Assembly: GCA_040901795.1 (NCBI GenBank)
Contig: JBBDYH010000107.1
Span: 1-64,000, forward strand
Origin: JBBDYH01 sp040901795
GTDB taxonomy: Bacteria; Planctomycetota; Planctomycetia; Pirellulales; JALHPA01
Direction: 5' to 3'
Length of the DNA: 64,000 bases
Below the pieces are notes generated by a model, which ran no database searches, was not told the DNA's origin, and saw nothing but the letters and a program-made list of their open reading frames with translations. This document shows positions 51,121-60,748 of this stretch, in pieces. Both the position numbers and the translations under genes were made by a program. Each line of letters begins with the position of its first letter. The first letter of the stretch is position 1.

Positions 51121-54100
51121 TTACGGACGCTTCACCGGATGACGTACGGCTCGCCAAAACTGGTCCGATTGCGTGCGCGTCTGGTAGTCGCGCAAGTACC
51201 GCCGATATTCCGTGGTATCCGGCGGCGGATCGTCGGCAGAGGGGGGATAGTTGCGCATGGCGCGGAAGGGGAGTGGCTCGACAGTTTCGCCCAGCACGGT
51301 ACACAGGTTGGCGTCCTTGTCCCAACCCACGCTATAAAGCAAAAAATCGCGCTTCCAGCCGGGGGGCGGACCGGCGGCTGGAACATCGAATCGCAGCGTC
51401 GCCTCGTCCCCCGCGCCTAGGACAACGAGCCGGTCGTCACGCTGGCGAAGTAGTTCCACGACGTCGCCCAACCGCGTGAAGCGGCCTTGCATCGGTGGCC
51501 ATTTGGGCGCGGTCGTCAACTCGTTGTAGAGAAATCGCTCAGGACCGTGCCCGGCCTGGTGAACAATTCGCGAAAAGCCGCGGAAGTGCACGTCGGCGCC
51601 GCGCAACAAGAGCTCCGTGTGCCTGAGCTCGACTGGCGGTTCGTCGACGGTGAAGAGAATCTGATCCCAGTAAAGCTCCACGTTGGTGGCGATCCGCAAT
51701 CGATAGTCCCCCTTGGTCAACAAACCAGACAGATCGACGGCGATCGTCTTCGTCTTGCCGCCGGGGAAGCCCATGAAGGGGAGCGCCTCGCGCCAGCCGC
51801 CTTTGCCGTCGGGAACCAGCAACACCGGCGGCTTCGGCTGAGCCAAATCCGGGTTCTGCGAGATCGCCACGTTCAGCGACGTCCCGCTGGGATAGATCCA
51901 GCCGGTGAGGAAAAGCGTGACCCGCCGCGAATGGGACGGAGCAGCCGCTTCGCTGTGTAGGGAACGGCCTCTGTGCCGTTCCGTTGGGCGAGTTGGAGTG
52001 GCCATGCCGGTTGGCGCTTCCGGAACGCCACGGAGGGCGTTCCCTACAGAATCCAAATCTCCGAGGTCGAGCTCGACGAAATGCTCTTCGACCAATCCTT
52101 GCCGCAGCTTGTTGTCGAACGGTTTCGCGTAGACGCCGTCTTCTTCGGCCAGCTCGCTCGAAAGGTCGCGGCCACGATGGTTTCGCGCGGCCACTGGTCG
52201 GCGCTTGTCGCTGGCGGTGTGAATTTTGAATTGGGCAATTTCGGGCGGTCCAACTTTTTCGTTCGAGTAGATGTCGACTCCCTCCGGATGATCGACGGCG
52301 ATCAGTTTGACCTGATCAAAATACGCCGCCTCCCAAAGCTCTTCGGTGAGCTGCAGGACGTACTCGCCGTCCTTTGCCACAAGCTTGTCGCCGGGGATTC
52401 TGAGGTATTCCCATTCGCGCCACGGAAGCAGCACACCGTCGGCAGCTTGCAATCCCAGAGGTGATGCCCACAACAGATCTGTGACAAACTCAAATCTGGT
52501 TCCGTTCCAGGTGTAAAGATATGGACACGACCCGGTGAGCAGTTGCAGTTCGCAGACGGTTTGCTGCGCGGGCGGCTGCAGGATGTTCTGCGGCACGCCG
52601 TTGAGCCACACGATGCGGACCACGTCGGCCGCCGCTCGGCCGAGTCCAAAGTGCGTGGTTTGCCCACGCACGACCGCAGGTTGATAGCGCATCCCGGCCT
52701 TCAGCTCCAGCAGACTACCGACGCCATGAGCATTGACGCGACCGCTGGCTGACGTCTCGCTCCCCTTGATCTGACGGGCTACGAGCGCCACGTCGAGCCA
52801 GTCATTCTGATTGCCTCCTTCGTTGACGAAGATGATTACGCCCTCGTTGCTCGCCACAACCAGATCAAGGTCGCCATCGCCGTCTAAGTCGCCGCTGCGG
52901 CAGTCGCGGATGTTTCGCACGGCCGGGATCAAATCGACCGGCTGATATCGCCCGTCGGATAATCCACGATACATCGCGATCCCTGTGTCATCCCAGGCGA
53001 GCAGGTCCAGCACGCCGTCGTTGTCGTAATCGAACGAGCGCACCTGTTGAGCCGGACGCTCGGAGACCTTACGCGTGTCGAGCGGCCGCACGATAGGTGG
53101 CTGAGGAGTGGCCGTGCGCACAAGCTGCAACCCATCGGCGACGGCCGCCAAGAGGTCCCACGAGCCATTCGCGTCGGCATCGAGCGGCTCGATCGCGCGC
53201 GCGGCCCCAAGTGTGCCAAAGTCACCCTCGAAGGCATGCCAGCGCATTTGCCCATGACGCAGGTTTTCCAGCCATCCGGCCTGCTGGCCACTCACCATCA
53301 CATCGATATCAACGTCGCGGTCCCAATCCAGCGCGACCACGGCGGATATTTGCACAACGGCGGGCGGCAGCGAAGAACGCGACGAAATGTTCTCGAACGT
53401 AGCGTTGCCGCGATTGGACCATATTCGGAGGCCGCTTTCCGTTGCGATCACCAGATCGAGATCGCCATCGGCGTCGAGATCGGCCGCAGTCCCAGCGGTT
53501 ACGCCAGTTTGGTTCTCGATTGGCTGTTCGATTCGCTCCAAAGACCGCACGCCGGTAGCGGCCGAGTAGCGATTTCGGAGCACCACGAGACCCTGCGGTC
53601 CAAATGCGACAATATCGACATCGGCCGAGGGACATGCCGCCGCGCTATCGGACCGTGTACCTTGAACCTTGGACGTATCTACCGGCATTTCCTCGAAATC
53701 GAGATCCAAGTCCGCGACGACCAACCCCGTCATTCCAATTGCGTTCGGTAAGGTGATGAGGAGCCGCCAGGATTCTGCGGCTGTCGTGCGCGTCAAGACA
53801 TGTATGCCGGCTGCGTCCAGCCCCACGAGGTCCAAACGCCCGTCCAAATCGAAATCGGCTAACTCGATCGCCTGAGCATTGGCCAACGTGCTTTGCAGTT
53901 TTTCGTCAAGCTGCCAGACCGGAATCGCCTCGAACGAAACCTGAATCGCCGGTACCGGATCCGCTTCCAGCAGGCCGTACTCTTCATAGAATTCTGGCCG
54001 AAAGCGAACGGCTATAAACTCCAGCACATGCCTCCGAATCTGATTTCGATCCTGCGCGGCCATGCCTAGTGTCACGCGCGCGATCTGTCCAGCGCGATCG

Positions 54101-54906
54101 GCCAGCCGTCTCAAATCCTCAGCCTCACTCGCCGCGATCGCCTCATCCATCAACTTCACGACGTCAACCTGGCTGATCGCCAGCAGTCGGATCTGAAACG
54201 GCGTCAGCGTTTGCCGCGCTTGCCGCAGCCGCGCGGTAAGATCGCCAAACACCCCTTCACGTCGAGTCGCATACTCCTCGATTTGCCGCATGTATTCAAC
54301 CAGCAGGAACAAGTTGTCTGGTTGCAGGTCGTAGGCTTGCTCAAGCGCTTCTCTTGCTTGGGTACTCCTATCCGCGCCCTCGGCCGCCAAGCGCACCAGA
54401 TGCAGCTCGTACCAGGCGCTCGCGTTACTCTTGTCGGCAGCGAGAATCTTGGCGAGATGCTCGCTTGCGGCGGTGAAATCCCGCGCGGCCCATGCGGTGC
54501 GCGCGGAGAGCCAATGCCACTGCGGCGTGGGCCCTTCGGCTTTGTGGACCAGCTCTAACGCGGCTTTTGCGCCGGCGATTCGCTCTGGAGTGACCTGCTC
54601 GAGATCTTCGCCGAAGGACAACACATGCGCGACAGCGAGGTTTCGCGGACCGAGCGGCTCGGCGGGCAATCGGGCGGCGATGTCGGCGAAAATCGCGATA
54701 CTGCGCTCGGTGTCGTGATTTTCCAGATGCGCAAGTCCTAGGTTCATGCTTTCGAGCAACTGCCGCGCGTCGGCCGCATTGAGCGGGGCCTGGGCCGCCG
54801 CGGGCGTCCTCAACTGGCGGAGGACGACGGTCAGAACGCCCACACAGGCGACGAGCACGGCGACGGCGGCCGCGATCAGCGCCGCTCTGCGTTGGGCGGA
54901 AATCAT
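51121..54906 (-). CDS. Large TPR plus FG-GAP repeat protein with ASPIC/UnbV domain
   Basis: 1261 residues from ATG 54906, directly before the anchor helix AALIAAAVAVLVACVGVLTVV; an upstream frame of 45 residues overlaps the divergent gene and is rejected. TPR-like helices at about 50-260 (LNLGLAHLENHDTERSIAIF, FTAASEHLAKILAADKSNASAW) are followed by FG-GAP repeats: IELADFDLDGRLDLVGLD, AADLDADGDLDLVIATESG, RSFDYDNDGVLDLLAWDD, SGDLDGDGDLDLVVASNEG. ASPIC/UnbV: VRGQTTHFGLGRAAADVVRI. About 350 further residues of unknown beta-rich structure follow. Residues about 953-983 are encoded by an inserted palindromic element, in frame. Confidence 0.83.
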   Translation of the reverse strand: MISAQRRAALIAAAVAVLVACVGVLTVVLRQLRTPAAAQAPLNAADARQLLESMNLGLAHLENHDTERSIAIFADIAARLPAEPLGPRNLAVAHVLSFGEDLEQVTPERIAGAKAALELVHKAEGPTPQWHWLSARTAWAARDFTAASEHLAKILAADKSNASAWYELHLVRLAAEGADRSTQAREALEQAYDLQPDNLFLLVEYMRQIEEYATRREGVFGDLTARLRQARQTLTPFQIRLLAISQVDVVKLMDEAIAASEAEDLRRLADRAGQIARVTLGMAAQDRNQIRRHVLEFIAVRFRPEFYEEYGLLEADPVPAIQVSFEAIPVWQLDEKLQSTLANAQAIELADFDLDGRLDLVGLDAAGIHVLTRTTAAESWRLLITLPNAIGMTGLVVADLDLDFEEMPVDTSKVQGTRSDSAAACPSADVDIVAFGPQGLVVLRNRYSAATGVRSLERIEQPIENQTGVTAGTAADLDADGDLDLVIATESGLRIWSNRGNATFENISSRSSLPPAVVQISAVVALDWDRDVDIDVMVSGQQAGWLENLRHGQMRWHAFEGDFGTLGAARAIEPLDADANGSWDLLAAVADGLQLVRTATPQPPIVRPLDTRKVSERPAQQVRSFDYDNDGVLDLLAWDDTGIAMYRGLSDGRYQPVDLIPAVRNIRDCRSGDLDGDGDLDLVVASNEGVIIFVNEGGNQNDWLDVALVARQIKGSETSASGRVNAHGVGSLLELKAGMRYQPAVVRGQTTHFGLGRAAADVVRIVWLNGVPQNILQPPAQQTVCELQLLTGSCPYLYTWNGTRFEFVTDLLWASPLGLQAADGVLLPWREWEYLRIPGDKLVAKDGEYVLQLTEELWEAAYFDQVKLIAVDHPEGVDIYSNEKVGPPEIAQFKIHTASDKRRPVAARNHRGRDLSSELAEEDGVYAKPFDNKLRQGLVEEHFVELDLGDLDSVGNALRGVPEAPTGMATPTRPTERHRGRSLHSEAAAPSHSRRVTLFLTGWIYPSGTSLNVAISQNPDLAQPKPPVLLVPDGKGGWREALPFMGFPGGKTKTIAVDLSGLLTKGDYRLRIATNVELYWDQILFTVDEPPVELRHTELLLRGADVHFRGFSRIVHQAGHGPERFLYNELTTAPKWPPMQGRFTRLGDVVELLRQRDDRLVVLGAGDEATLRFDVPAAGPPPGWKRDFLLYSVGWDKDANLCTVLGETVEPLPFRAMRNYPPSADDPPPDTTEYRRYLRDYQTRTQSDQFWRAVRHPVKRP
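51956..52048. repeat. 93-bp palindromic element inserted in frame in a CDS
   Basis: Arms 51956-51983 and 52021-52048 (28 bp each) are inverted copies matching at 25 positions, starting TGTAGGGAACG and ending CGTTCCCTACA. Each arm is itself a hairpin (GGAACGGC/GCCGTTCC; GGAACGCC/GGCGTTCC). Length is 31 codons with no stop in the gene's frame; it encodes GVPEAPTGMATPTRPTERHR. Confidence 0.7.
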
Positions 54907-54994
54907 GCGGACAAGATTTGCGAGCGGACTTACCTTTGAATCGGCCGCGAAGCGGCGCAATGGCACCATTGCGGCCGTCGTTATAACATACAGC

Positions 54995-55390
54995 ATGCCG
55001 CCCGATCGATCGAAACACGGATCTCGGACGTCGCTTGCCACGGCACTGCTTCGTGGTTTGCGGCTGCGCTGTCCGGTGTGCGGGAGCGGTCGGCTATTTC
55101 GCGCCTGGTTTAAGATGCACTTCGCTTGCGGGCACTGTGGCCTGAAGTTCGATCGCGGACCGGGCTATTATCTGGGATCGATCTACATCAACTACGGACT
55201 GACGGCGGCGCTGGTCACGGCCGGTTACTTGGCGCTGTTCCTGAGCGATACGCTTTCGCCCACGGCTCGGCTGGCGCTGTTGGGCGGTTTTTGTGTAGTC
55301 TTTCCGCTCTGGTTCTTTCGCTATGCGCGGAGCTTCTGGCTGGCGCTGGATCTTTATCTCGACCCCGGCCAGTTGAACGAGGAACGTTGA
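54995..55390 (+). CDS. DUF983 family membrane protein
   Basis: 131 residues. An N-terminal zinc-ribbon-like pair CPVCGSG ... FACGHCG is followed by the DUF983 signature GLKFDRGPGYYLGSIYINYG and two membrane helices (LTAALVTAGYLALFL; LALLGGFCVVFPLWFFRYARSFW). DUF983 genes are commonly near cytochrome oxidase genes, as here. It reads toward the cox cluster, convergent with its last gene, and is divergent from the large FG-GAP gene, 88 bp away. Function unknown. Confidence 0.87.
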   Translation: MPPDRSKHGSRTSLATALLRGLRLRCPVCGSGRLFRAWFKMHFACGHCGLKFDRGPGYYLGSIYINYGLTAALVTAGYLALFLSDTLSPTARLALLGGFCVVFPLWFFRYARSFWLALDLYLDPGQLNEER

Positions 55391-55446
55391 GTAAGCGCAA
55401 AGGTAACAGAGGTTCGTGGCACCGCTCGCGGCGAGCAGTGGAACAT

Positions 55447-55719
55447 TCACGGTCCGTCTCGCTTGGATTCGCGCTCCGCCCGCGCCCGCAGCACCTGCCG
55501 GTACATATAGGCTGAGAAGCAGCCCAGAAACGCGAACGGCATCCCCATCATGAACAGGATGCTGTAGAAGTATCCCTTCACCACGCCGCTGTGCTCAGGG
55601 TCGTTGGCCGCGAGCGCGTCCTTGCAGTTGGGGCAGGCCGACGCAGTTGCGGCGAACAGCAGCACTACCGCCAATGCGGCAACGAGCGGGAAGAGTCGCC
55701 GATAGTTAAGTCGGAACAT
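55447..55719 (-). CDS. Small membrane protein with CPNC motif, end of cox operon
   Basis: 90 residues from ATG 55719, two bases after the DUF420 stop. A signal/anchor helix (LFPLVAALAVVLLFAATASA) is followed by CPNCKDALAANDPEHSGVVKG and a second helix (FYSILFMMGMPFAFLGCFSAYMY). The CxxC just after the first helix could bind copper or haem or be redox active on the periplasmic side. Its place after SCO and DUF420 suggests an oxidase assembly role, which is an inference. Confidence 0.7.
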   Translation of the reverse strand: MFRLNYRRLFPLVAALAVVLLFAATASACPNCKDALAANDPEHSGVVKGYFYSILFMMGMPFAFLGCFSAYMYRQVLRARAERESKRDGP

Positions 55720-55721
55720 GG

Positions 55722-56201
55722 CTATATTGTAGATGTCGGCGACGACGGCGGATAGAGATGATACAGCATCCAGTAGATCACCACGCCGGTGATTGAGACA
55801 TACAACCAGATCGGAAAGGTCCACCGCGCCAGACGGCGGTGGCGGTACCGGAGATTCGCAAGGCCCAGATAAATGTTTGCCGCGGCCAGGAACGGCACGG
55901 CGGCGGCCAGGATCACGTGCGAGATCAGAATCGTGTAGTAGGCATAACGAACCGGGCCGGCGCCAGTGAAAGGCGTGCTTCGCCCTTGCATCTCGACGAT
56001 ATGGTAGTAGAGGTAGCAGGCAAGAAACGCCACGGAAACGCCAAACGCCGCCAGCATCACGTTGCGATGCGCGATTTCTCGTTTTTGCTTGATGAGCACG
56101 TAGCCGACGATCAAGAGCACGGTCGCGGCCGCGTTCAACGCCGCATTGACGGTAGCCAGCGGATGAGCGGCGAGAAGCGGCGAGTGTAAAAAGATGTCCA
56201 T
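55722..56201 (-). CDS. DUF420 family membrane protein (oxidase assembly-related)
   Basis: 159 residues, four membrane helices. Family motifs: LATVNAALNAAATVLLIVGYVLIKQ, AHRNVMLAAFGVSVAFLACYLYYHI, YYTILISHVILAAAVPFLA and ARWTFPIWLYVSITGVVIYWMLY, with conserved His residues. The ATG follows the SCO stop (TAA) without a gap. DUF420 includes CtaM, needed for haem-copper oxidase function in Firmicutes; a similar job is likely here. Confidence 0.9.
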   Translation of the reverse strand: MDIFLHSPLLAAHPLATVNAALNAAATVLLIVGYVLIKQKREIAHRNVMLAAFGVSVAFLACYLYYHIVEMQGRSTPFTGAGPVRYAYYTILISHVILAAAVPFLAAANIYLGLANLRYRHRRLARWTFPIWLYVSITGVVIYWMLYHLYPPSSPTSTI

Positions 56202-56843
56202 TTATGACTGCTCAGCCGCGGCCATTTCGTCCAGTTCGATCAACAGCCGCGTCATTCTCTTCATGTCATCGGCGTCGAGCGTGTCGAACACGTCGCGAAT
56301 CTCGCCTTCGTGATCGATCACGATGGCCCGCTCCGAATGACTCTGCTTGTCAAGCGGCATGAGAAACTGCTTTTGTGCGATGCCCTTGATCGAGTCGAAT
56401 TGCCCGGTGAGAAACAGCCATCGCTCCGGATCTGCGCCAAACTGTGCGGCGTACTTCCGCAATGTTGCCGGCGTATCGGTGGTCGGGTCGCAGGTAATGC
56501 TCACGAAGCGGACGTCGCGACCCTCGAGATCTTCTTGGACCTGCGCCAGCGCCTGGTTCTGCCGAAAGCATGGTCCCGGGCAGCTCGTGTAAAAAAACGT
56601 CACGACCCACACCTTGCCGGCGAGCGACTTGGAGTCGAAGCTCTTTTCGCTCCGCTCGGTGAGGCTGAAGTTCGGCTTTTTACCGGCCAGAAACTCGGCG
56701 GCCGGTTTGGCGGCCCGCTCGGCGCCTTCGGGAAAGCGCAACGGATCGACCGTCAGGCGTTGGTAAGCCCACCAGCCGCCGTAACCGACGGCGGCAGTGG
56801 CTAGAATTGCAAGCCATACGCTTAATGCAGCACTCTTCATCAC
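56202..56843 (-). CDS. SCO1/SenC family copper chaperone
   Basis: 213 residues from GTG 56843 (ATG at 56840 is equally possible; AGGAG lies 10 or 13 bases upstream). Membrane anchor LSVWLAILATAAVGYGGWW, then a thioredoxin fold with FFYTSCPGPCFRQN (Cu-binding CxxxC), VSITCDPTTDTPATLRKYA, WLFLTGQFDSIKGIA, and the third ligand His in KQSHSERAIVIDHEG. SCO delivers copper to the CuA site of cytochrome oxidase subunit II. Subunit II itself is not within the window and would lie past the right edge. Confidence 0.93.
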   Translation of the reverse strand: MMKSAALSVWLAILATAAVGYGGWWAYQRLTVDPLRFPEGAERAAKPAAEFLAGKKPNFSLTERSEKSFDSKSLAGKVWVVTFFYTSCPGPCFRQNQALAQVQEDLEGRDVRFVSITCDPTTDTPATLRKYAAQFGADPERWLFLTGQFDSIKGIAQKQFLMPLDKQSHSERAIVIDHEGEIRDVFDTLDADDMKRMTRLLIELDEMAAAEQS

Positions 56844-56857
56844 CGATCAGGCACTCC

Positions 56858-57709
56858 TCATAACAGATCCCCGGTCGTCCGGCGCGCCGAGGTCCGCCAC
56901 GCCAGCCAAAACATCACTCCACCGAATAATATCGTCACGATGCCGCACGTCCACCCGCTCGGTAAATTGTCCGGAATCGCGGCTGCGCGCACCCCGTCGG
57001 ACGCTTCCCAATAGAGGAGCCGCCGCAACCCCGCCACCGCGTAGGTTAGCGGATTTGCGCGGATGATCCAGCCGATCCAGTTGTCGCCGGGTGGAAAAAA
57101 CGCCCCCGACAAAAGCCACATGGGAAGCAAAAAAACGCTCATGACCGCGTGAAACCCTTGCGTCGAGTCCATCCGCCAGGCGATGGCGAAGCCGAGCGCC
57201 GTGAGCGCCAGGCCGACGACGAAAAGGTGCGCGAGCGTTGCGATGGTGGAGACAAAACCCAACGGGATCGCCAGCGTAAAGCCGAGCAGCAAAAACACCG
57301 ACGCGGCCACGAGTGCGATGAACGTCCCGCCGACGATCTTTCCCAGCACCATCGACCAGCGTGGCAGCGGGGCGACCAGCACCGACTGCAAAAAGCCCTC
57401 GCGGCGATCTTCAATGATCGAGATCGTGGAGAAGATTGCCGTGAAGAGTAGGATCAGCACCAGTGTCCCGGGAAAGAAGTATTCGCGATACGACAGGCCC
57501 GGCGCGGCACTGGGCAATTGAAACGACGCGTCGAGCCCCGCGCCAAAAAGCACCCACAAGATCAACGGCTGGCCGACGGCGCCGAACACACGGTTGCGCT
57601 GACGGACGAAGCGCACCCACTCGCGCCGCGCAAGCGCCCAGGCGGCGAGCCAGGGGCGGGGCTCGGCGGCGGGCGCGGCCGTTCGTTCGGGTGCGATAGC
57701 GACGGACAT
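56858..57709 (-). CDS. ABC-2 type transporter permease
   Basis: 283 residues, six membrane helices, ABC2 membrane domain: RVFGAVGQPLILWVLFGAGLD, FFPGTLVLILLFTAIFSTISIIEDRREGFLQSVLVAPLPR, FLLPMWLLSGAFFPPGDNW, IIRANPLTYAVAGLR. Works with the ATPase at 57791. Members of the NodJ/DrrB group. Position inside an oxidase operon, followed by SCO after 14 bp, suggests export of a cofactor or assembly factor; substrate unknown. Confidence 0.9.
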   Translation of the reverse strand: MSVAIAPERTAAPAAEPRPWLAAWALARREWVRFVRQRNRVFGAVGQPLILWVLFGAGLDASFQLPSAAPGLSYREYFFPGTLVLILLFTAIFSTISIIEDRREGFLQSVLVAPLPRWSMVLGKIVGGTFIALVAASVFLLLGFTLAIPLGFVSTIATLAHLFVVGLALTALGFAIAWRMDSTQGFHAVMSVFLLPMWLLSGAFFPPGDNWIGWIIRANPLTYAVAGLRRLLYWEASDGVRAAAIPDNLPSGWTCGIVTILFGGVMFWLAWRTSARRTTGDLL

Positions 57710-57745
57710 TGAGGGCTGTAATGGGGAATTCGGGAATGGGGAAGC

Positions 57746-58735
<990 letters not shown>

Positions 58736-58764
58736 GAGGCGGGTCTGTGCCAATCTCTCCACGG

Positions 58765-59286
58765 CTAATCTTGCTCAGCCTGATCCGTCGTCTTATCCCC
58801 ATCCTGCTGCTCGGATTCGTGTTCGGCGACGACTTCGGGAAGCGGCTCGGCGGCGTAAAGGCGGCGCTCTTCGGAATACCAGTTCTGCCGCAAACCGACA
58901 TCGGGAACGAGCATCAACAAGAGGAAGATCGACATCATCCCCGCCGGAATCGTGAGCACATATTTCCAGTTGGCTTCATACTTCACGTGCATGAAAAACA
59001 GGATCACCAGCATCGCCTTGGTGCAGGAGACGGCCATCATGAACGCCCAGCCGACCTGCGGATCCTCGCGCCAGGGCCAATACTCGGAATACGTGAAGAA
59101 CGACGCCCCGGTGAGAATGCACAGAGCGATAAACACGTAGACGTACTTCGCCAGGCCGCCATGATGACCCTCTGGATGCGTGAACTGATGATCGACGCGC
59201 AGGTCTTCGCGATGCACGATCGGACCATGCGCGACCTCTTCGGCGCCGTGATGATGAGCAGGATCGTGTGGGGTGTGTTCGGCCAT
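58765..59286 (-). CDS. Cytochrome c oxidase subunit IV (prokaryotic type)
   Basis: 173 residues. His-rich N-terminus (HTPHDPAHHHGAEEVAHG), then three membrane helices: YVYVFIALCILTGASFFTY, GWAFMMAVSCTKAMLVILFFMHVKYE and WKYVLTIPAGMMSIFLLLMLV, the pattern of COX4_pro. A charged tail of about 40 residues ends it. It helps assemble the oxidase core. Lies between coxC and the ABC ATPase. Confidence 0.87.
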   Translation of the reverse strand: MAEHTPHDPAHHHGAEEVAHGPIVHREDLRVDHQFTHPEGHHGGLAKYVYVFIALCILTGASFFTYSEYWPWREDPQVGWAFMMAVSCTKAMLVILFFMHVKYEANWKYVLTIPAGMMSIFLLLMLVPDVGLRQNWYSEERRLYAAEPLPEVVAEHESEQQDGDKTTDQAEQD

Positions 59287-59297
59287 GGGGAGTTCCG

Positions 59298-59410
59298 GAA
59301 TGATGAATGATGAGTGATGAGTGATGAGCGATGAGTGAAGTGACCGATGGTCGACCTATGGCACAAAGACCCTGCGACATTCATCATTCATCACTCATCA
59401 TTCATCACTT
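59298..59410. repeat. Period-7 inverted repeat between coxC and coxD
   Basis: Left half (59298-59340) repeats GAATGAT / GAGTGAT heptamers; right half (59378-59410) repeats the complements (ATTCATC, ACTCATC). About 37 bp separate the halves. It lies four bases from the coxC stop. Confidence 0.82.
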
Positions 59411-59413
59411 CCC

Positions 59414-60601
59414 TCAAAACAGATACAACAATGGAAACAGGAAAATCCACACCAAATCGACAAAGTGCCAATACAACCCAGTGTTCTCGACGAGCCCGGC
59501 ACGGTGGAAATCCAGCCGCATCGGCAGCATGAGGGCGAATACGATCAGCCCGACCAGCACGTGCAGCGCGTGAAACCCGGTGAGCAGGAAGTAGGTGCTC
59601 GCCCACATGTTGCCGCCGGGAATGAGAATCGGCAGATTCAGTCCGGGGAAAAGGTCATTGAGCCCAAGCGCGTGTGGCTCGCCGGCTTCGCCTTGGGCGC
59701 TGCCATGCGGCTCGTGGGAGATAGGCATAATCTTATTGGCCACCTGGATCATGTCGGCCGGGCTTTGGGCATCGGGGTCTTGCCCCAATGACTTGGTGAC
59801 TGTTTGCTCGACCGATTTCAGCTCGGGCGCGGCCTCGAGCGCTTCGTCGCTGAGCGTGGGCAATCGCTCCGCGATGAAGGGCCAGAGTGTTTCGATGGCC
59901 TGAAACTGGTCTTCGGAGAGCTTATCCGCCATAGCGCCTTGCAGCTTCTCGACTGCAGCCAGCTCTTCGCTGGAGAGATTGCCTTGGTTCGTAGCCGTGT
60001 CCGCGGACGCGAGCCATTGGAGCACGTCGCGCAAATGGGGCAGTGTTTCGGGTGTGACGGCCCGTGGCGCGTCGTCACCCAAGTTGGTTCGGGCGACCTG
60101 GGCGTAAATCCGCGGAGCAGCGTCGGGACTTTTCAATCGTTCACGCACGGCTTGCGCGTAGTAAAGGTTCGGTCGCTCGTAGATCGGACTGTGTCCCTTC
60201 CACGGATAGATCCCGTGCGCGAACTTGGCCTGATATTCCCAGGCCTTGATGCCCAGGAACACGCTGCCCAGCAAAAACGTGGCCAGAATCCAGAGCTTGG
60301 CCGCACGGGCCTCGTTGGCTTTGGCCGCCTCGAAGGCCAGCACAATGGTCACGCTGGAACAAATCAGCACGAACGTGTTGAATGCGCCCACCGGCTCGCT
60401 GAGGTGCACGTCGTGCGGCTTGGGCCAGGTCGGCGCGCCAAACCGCAGCACGATATAGGTGCCGATCAGGCCGGCGAAGAACATGATCTCCGTCGAGAGA
60501 AAGAGCCAGATAATCAGCTTGCCATTGGTCAAAGGCAAGCCCGGCTCGTACTCGAGTTTGATCGGAGCGTGGTGCGTATCGTGCGTATGCGCGGTGGCCA
60601 T
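59414..60601 (-). CDS. coxC: Cytochrome c oxidase subunit III with a large internal insertion
   Basis: 395 residues against about 200-270 for the usual family. N-terminal part: GKLIIWLFLSTEIMFFAGLIGTYIVLR, NTFVLICSSVTIVLAFEAAK, LWILATFLLGSVFLGIKAWEY. Residues about 135-315 are a soluble, largely helical stretch (PNLYYAQAVRERLKSP ... ELAAVEKLQGAMADKLSED). The last part returns to the family: STYFLLTGFHALHVLVGLIVFALML and YWHFVDLVWIFLFPLLYLF. AGGA lies eight bases before the ATG. The insert follows TM3, where it would face one side of the membrane. Confidence 0.92.
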   Translation of the reverse strand: MATAHTHDTHHAPIKLEYEPGLPLTNGKLIIWLFLSTEIMFFAGLIGTYIVLRFGAPTWPKPHDVHLSEPVGAFNTFVLICSSVTIVLAFEAAKANEARAAKLWILATFLLGSVFLGIKAWEYQAKFAHGIYPWKGHSPIYERPNLYYAQAVRERLKSPDAAPRIYAQVARTNLGDDAPRAVTPETLPHLRDVLQWLASADTATNQGNLSSEELAAVEKLQGAMADKLSEDQFQAIETLWPFIAERLPTLSDEALEAAPELKSVEQTVTKSLGQDPDAQSPADMIQVANKIMPISHEPHGSAQGEAGEPHALGLNDLFPGLNLPILIPGGNMWASTYFLLTGFHALHVLVGLIVFALMLPMRLDFHRAGLVENTGLYWHFVDLVWIFLFPLLYLF

Positions 60602-60614
60602 ATCGATTTTCCTT

Positions 60615-60743
60615 GTTCCCAGGCTCTGCCTGGGAACACGCTGCTCTTGAGGCTCTGCCTCACGAGTGACAATGCGTCCCTTTTATCAACAGTCACCAGG
60701 CGGAGCCTGGTGGGCATGGCGTTCCCAGGCGGAGCCTGGGAAC
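60615..60743. repeat. Four GC-apex hairpins with changing arms
   Basis: 60615-60637: GTTCCCAGGC-TCT-GCCTGGGAAC. 60648-60662: TGAGGC-TCT-GCCTCA. 60694-60712: CACCAGGC-GGA-GCCTGGTG. 60721-60743: GTTCCCAGGC with loop GGA. All have a 3-nt loop closed by GC. They fill the coxC-ctaB gap. Confidence 0.9.
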
Positions 60744-60748
60744 GAGTG

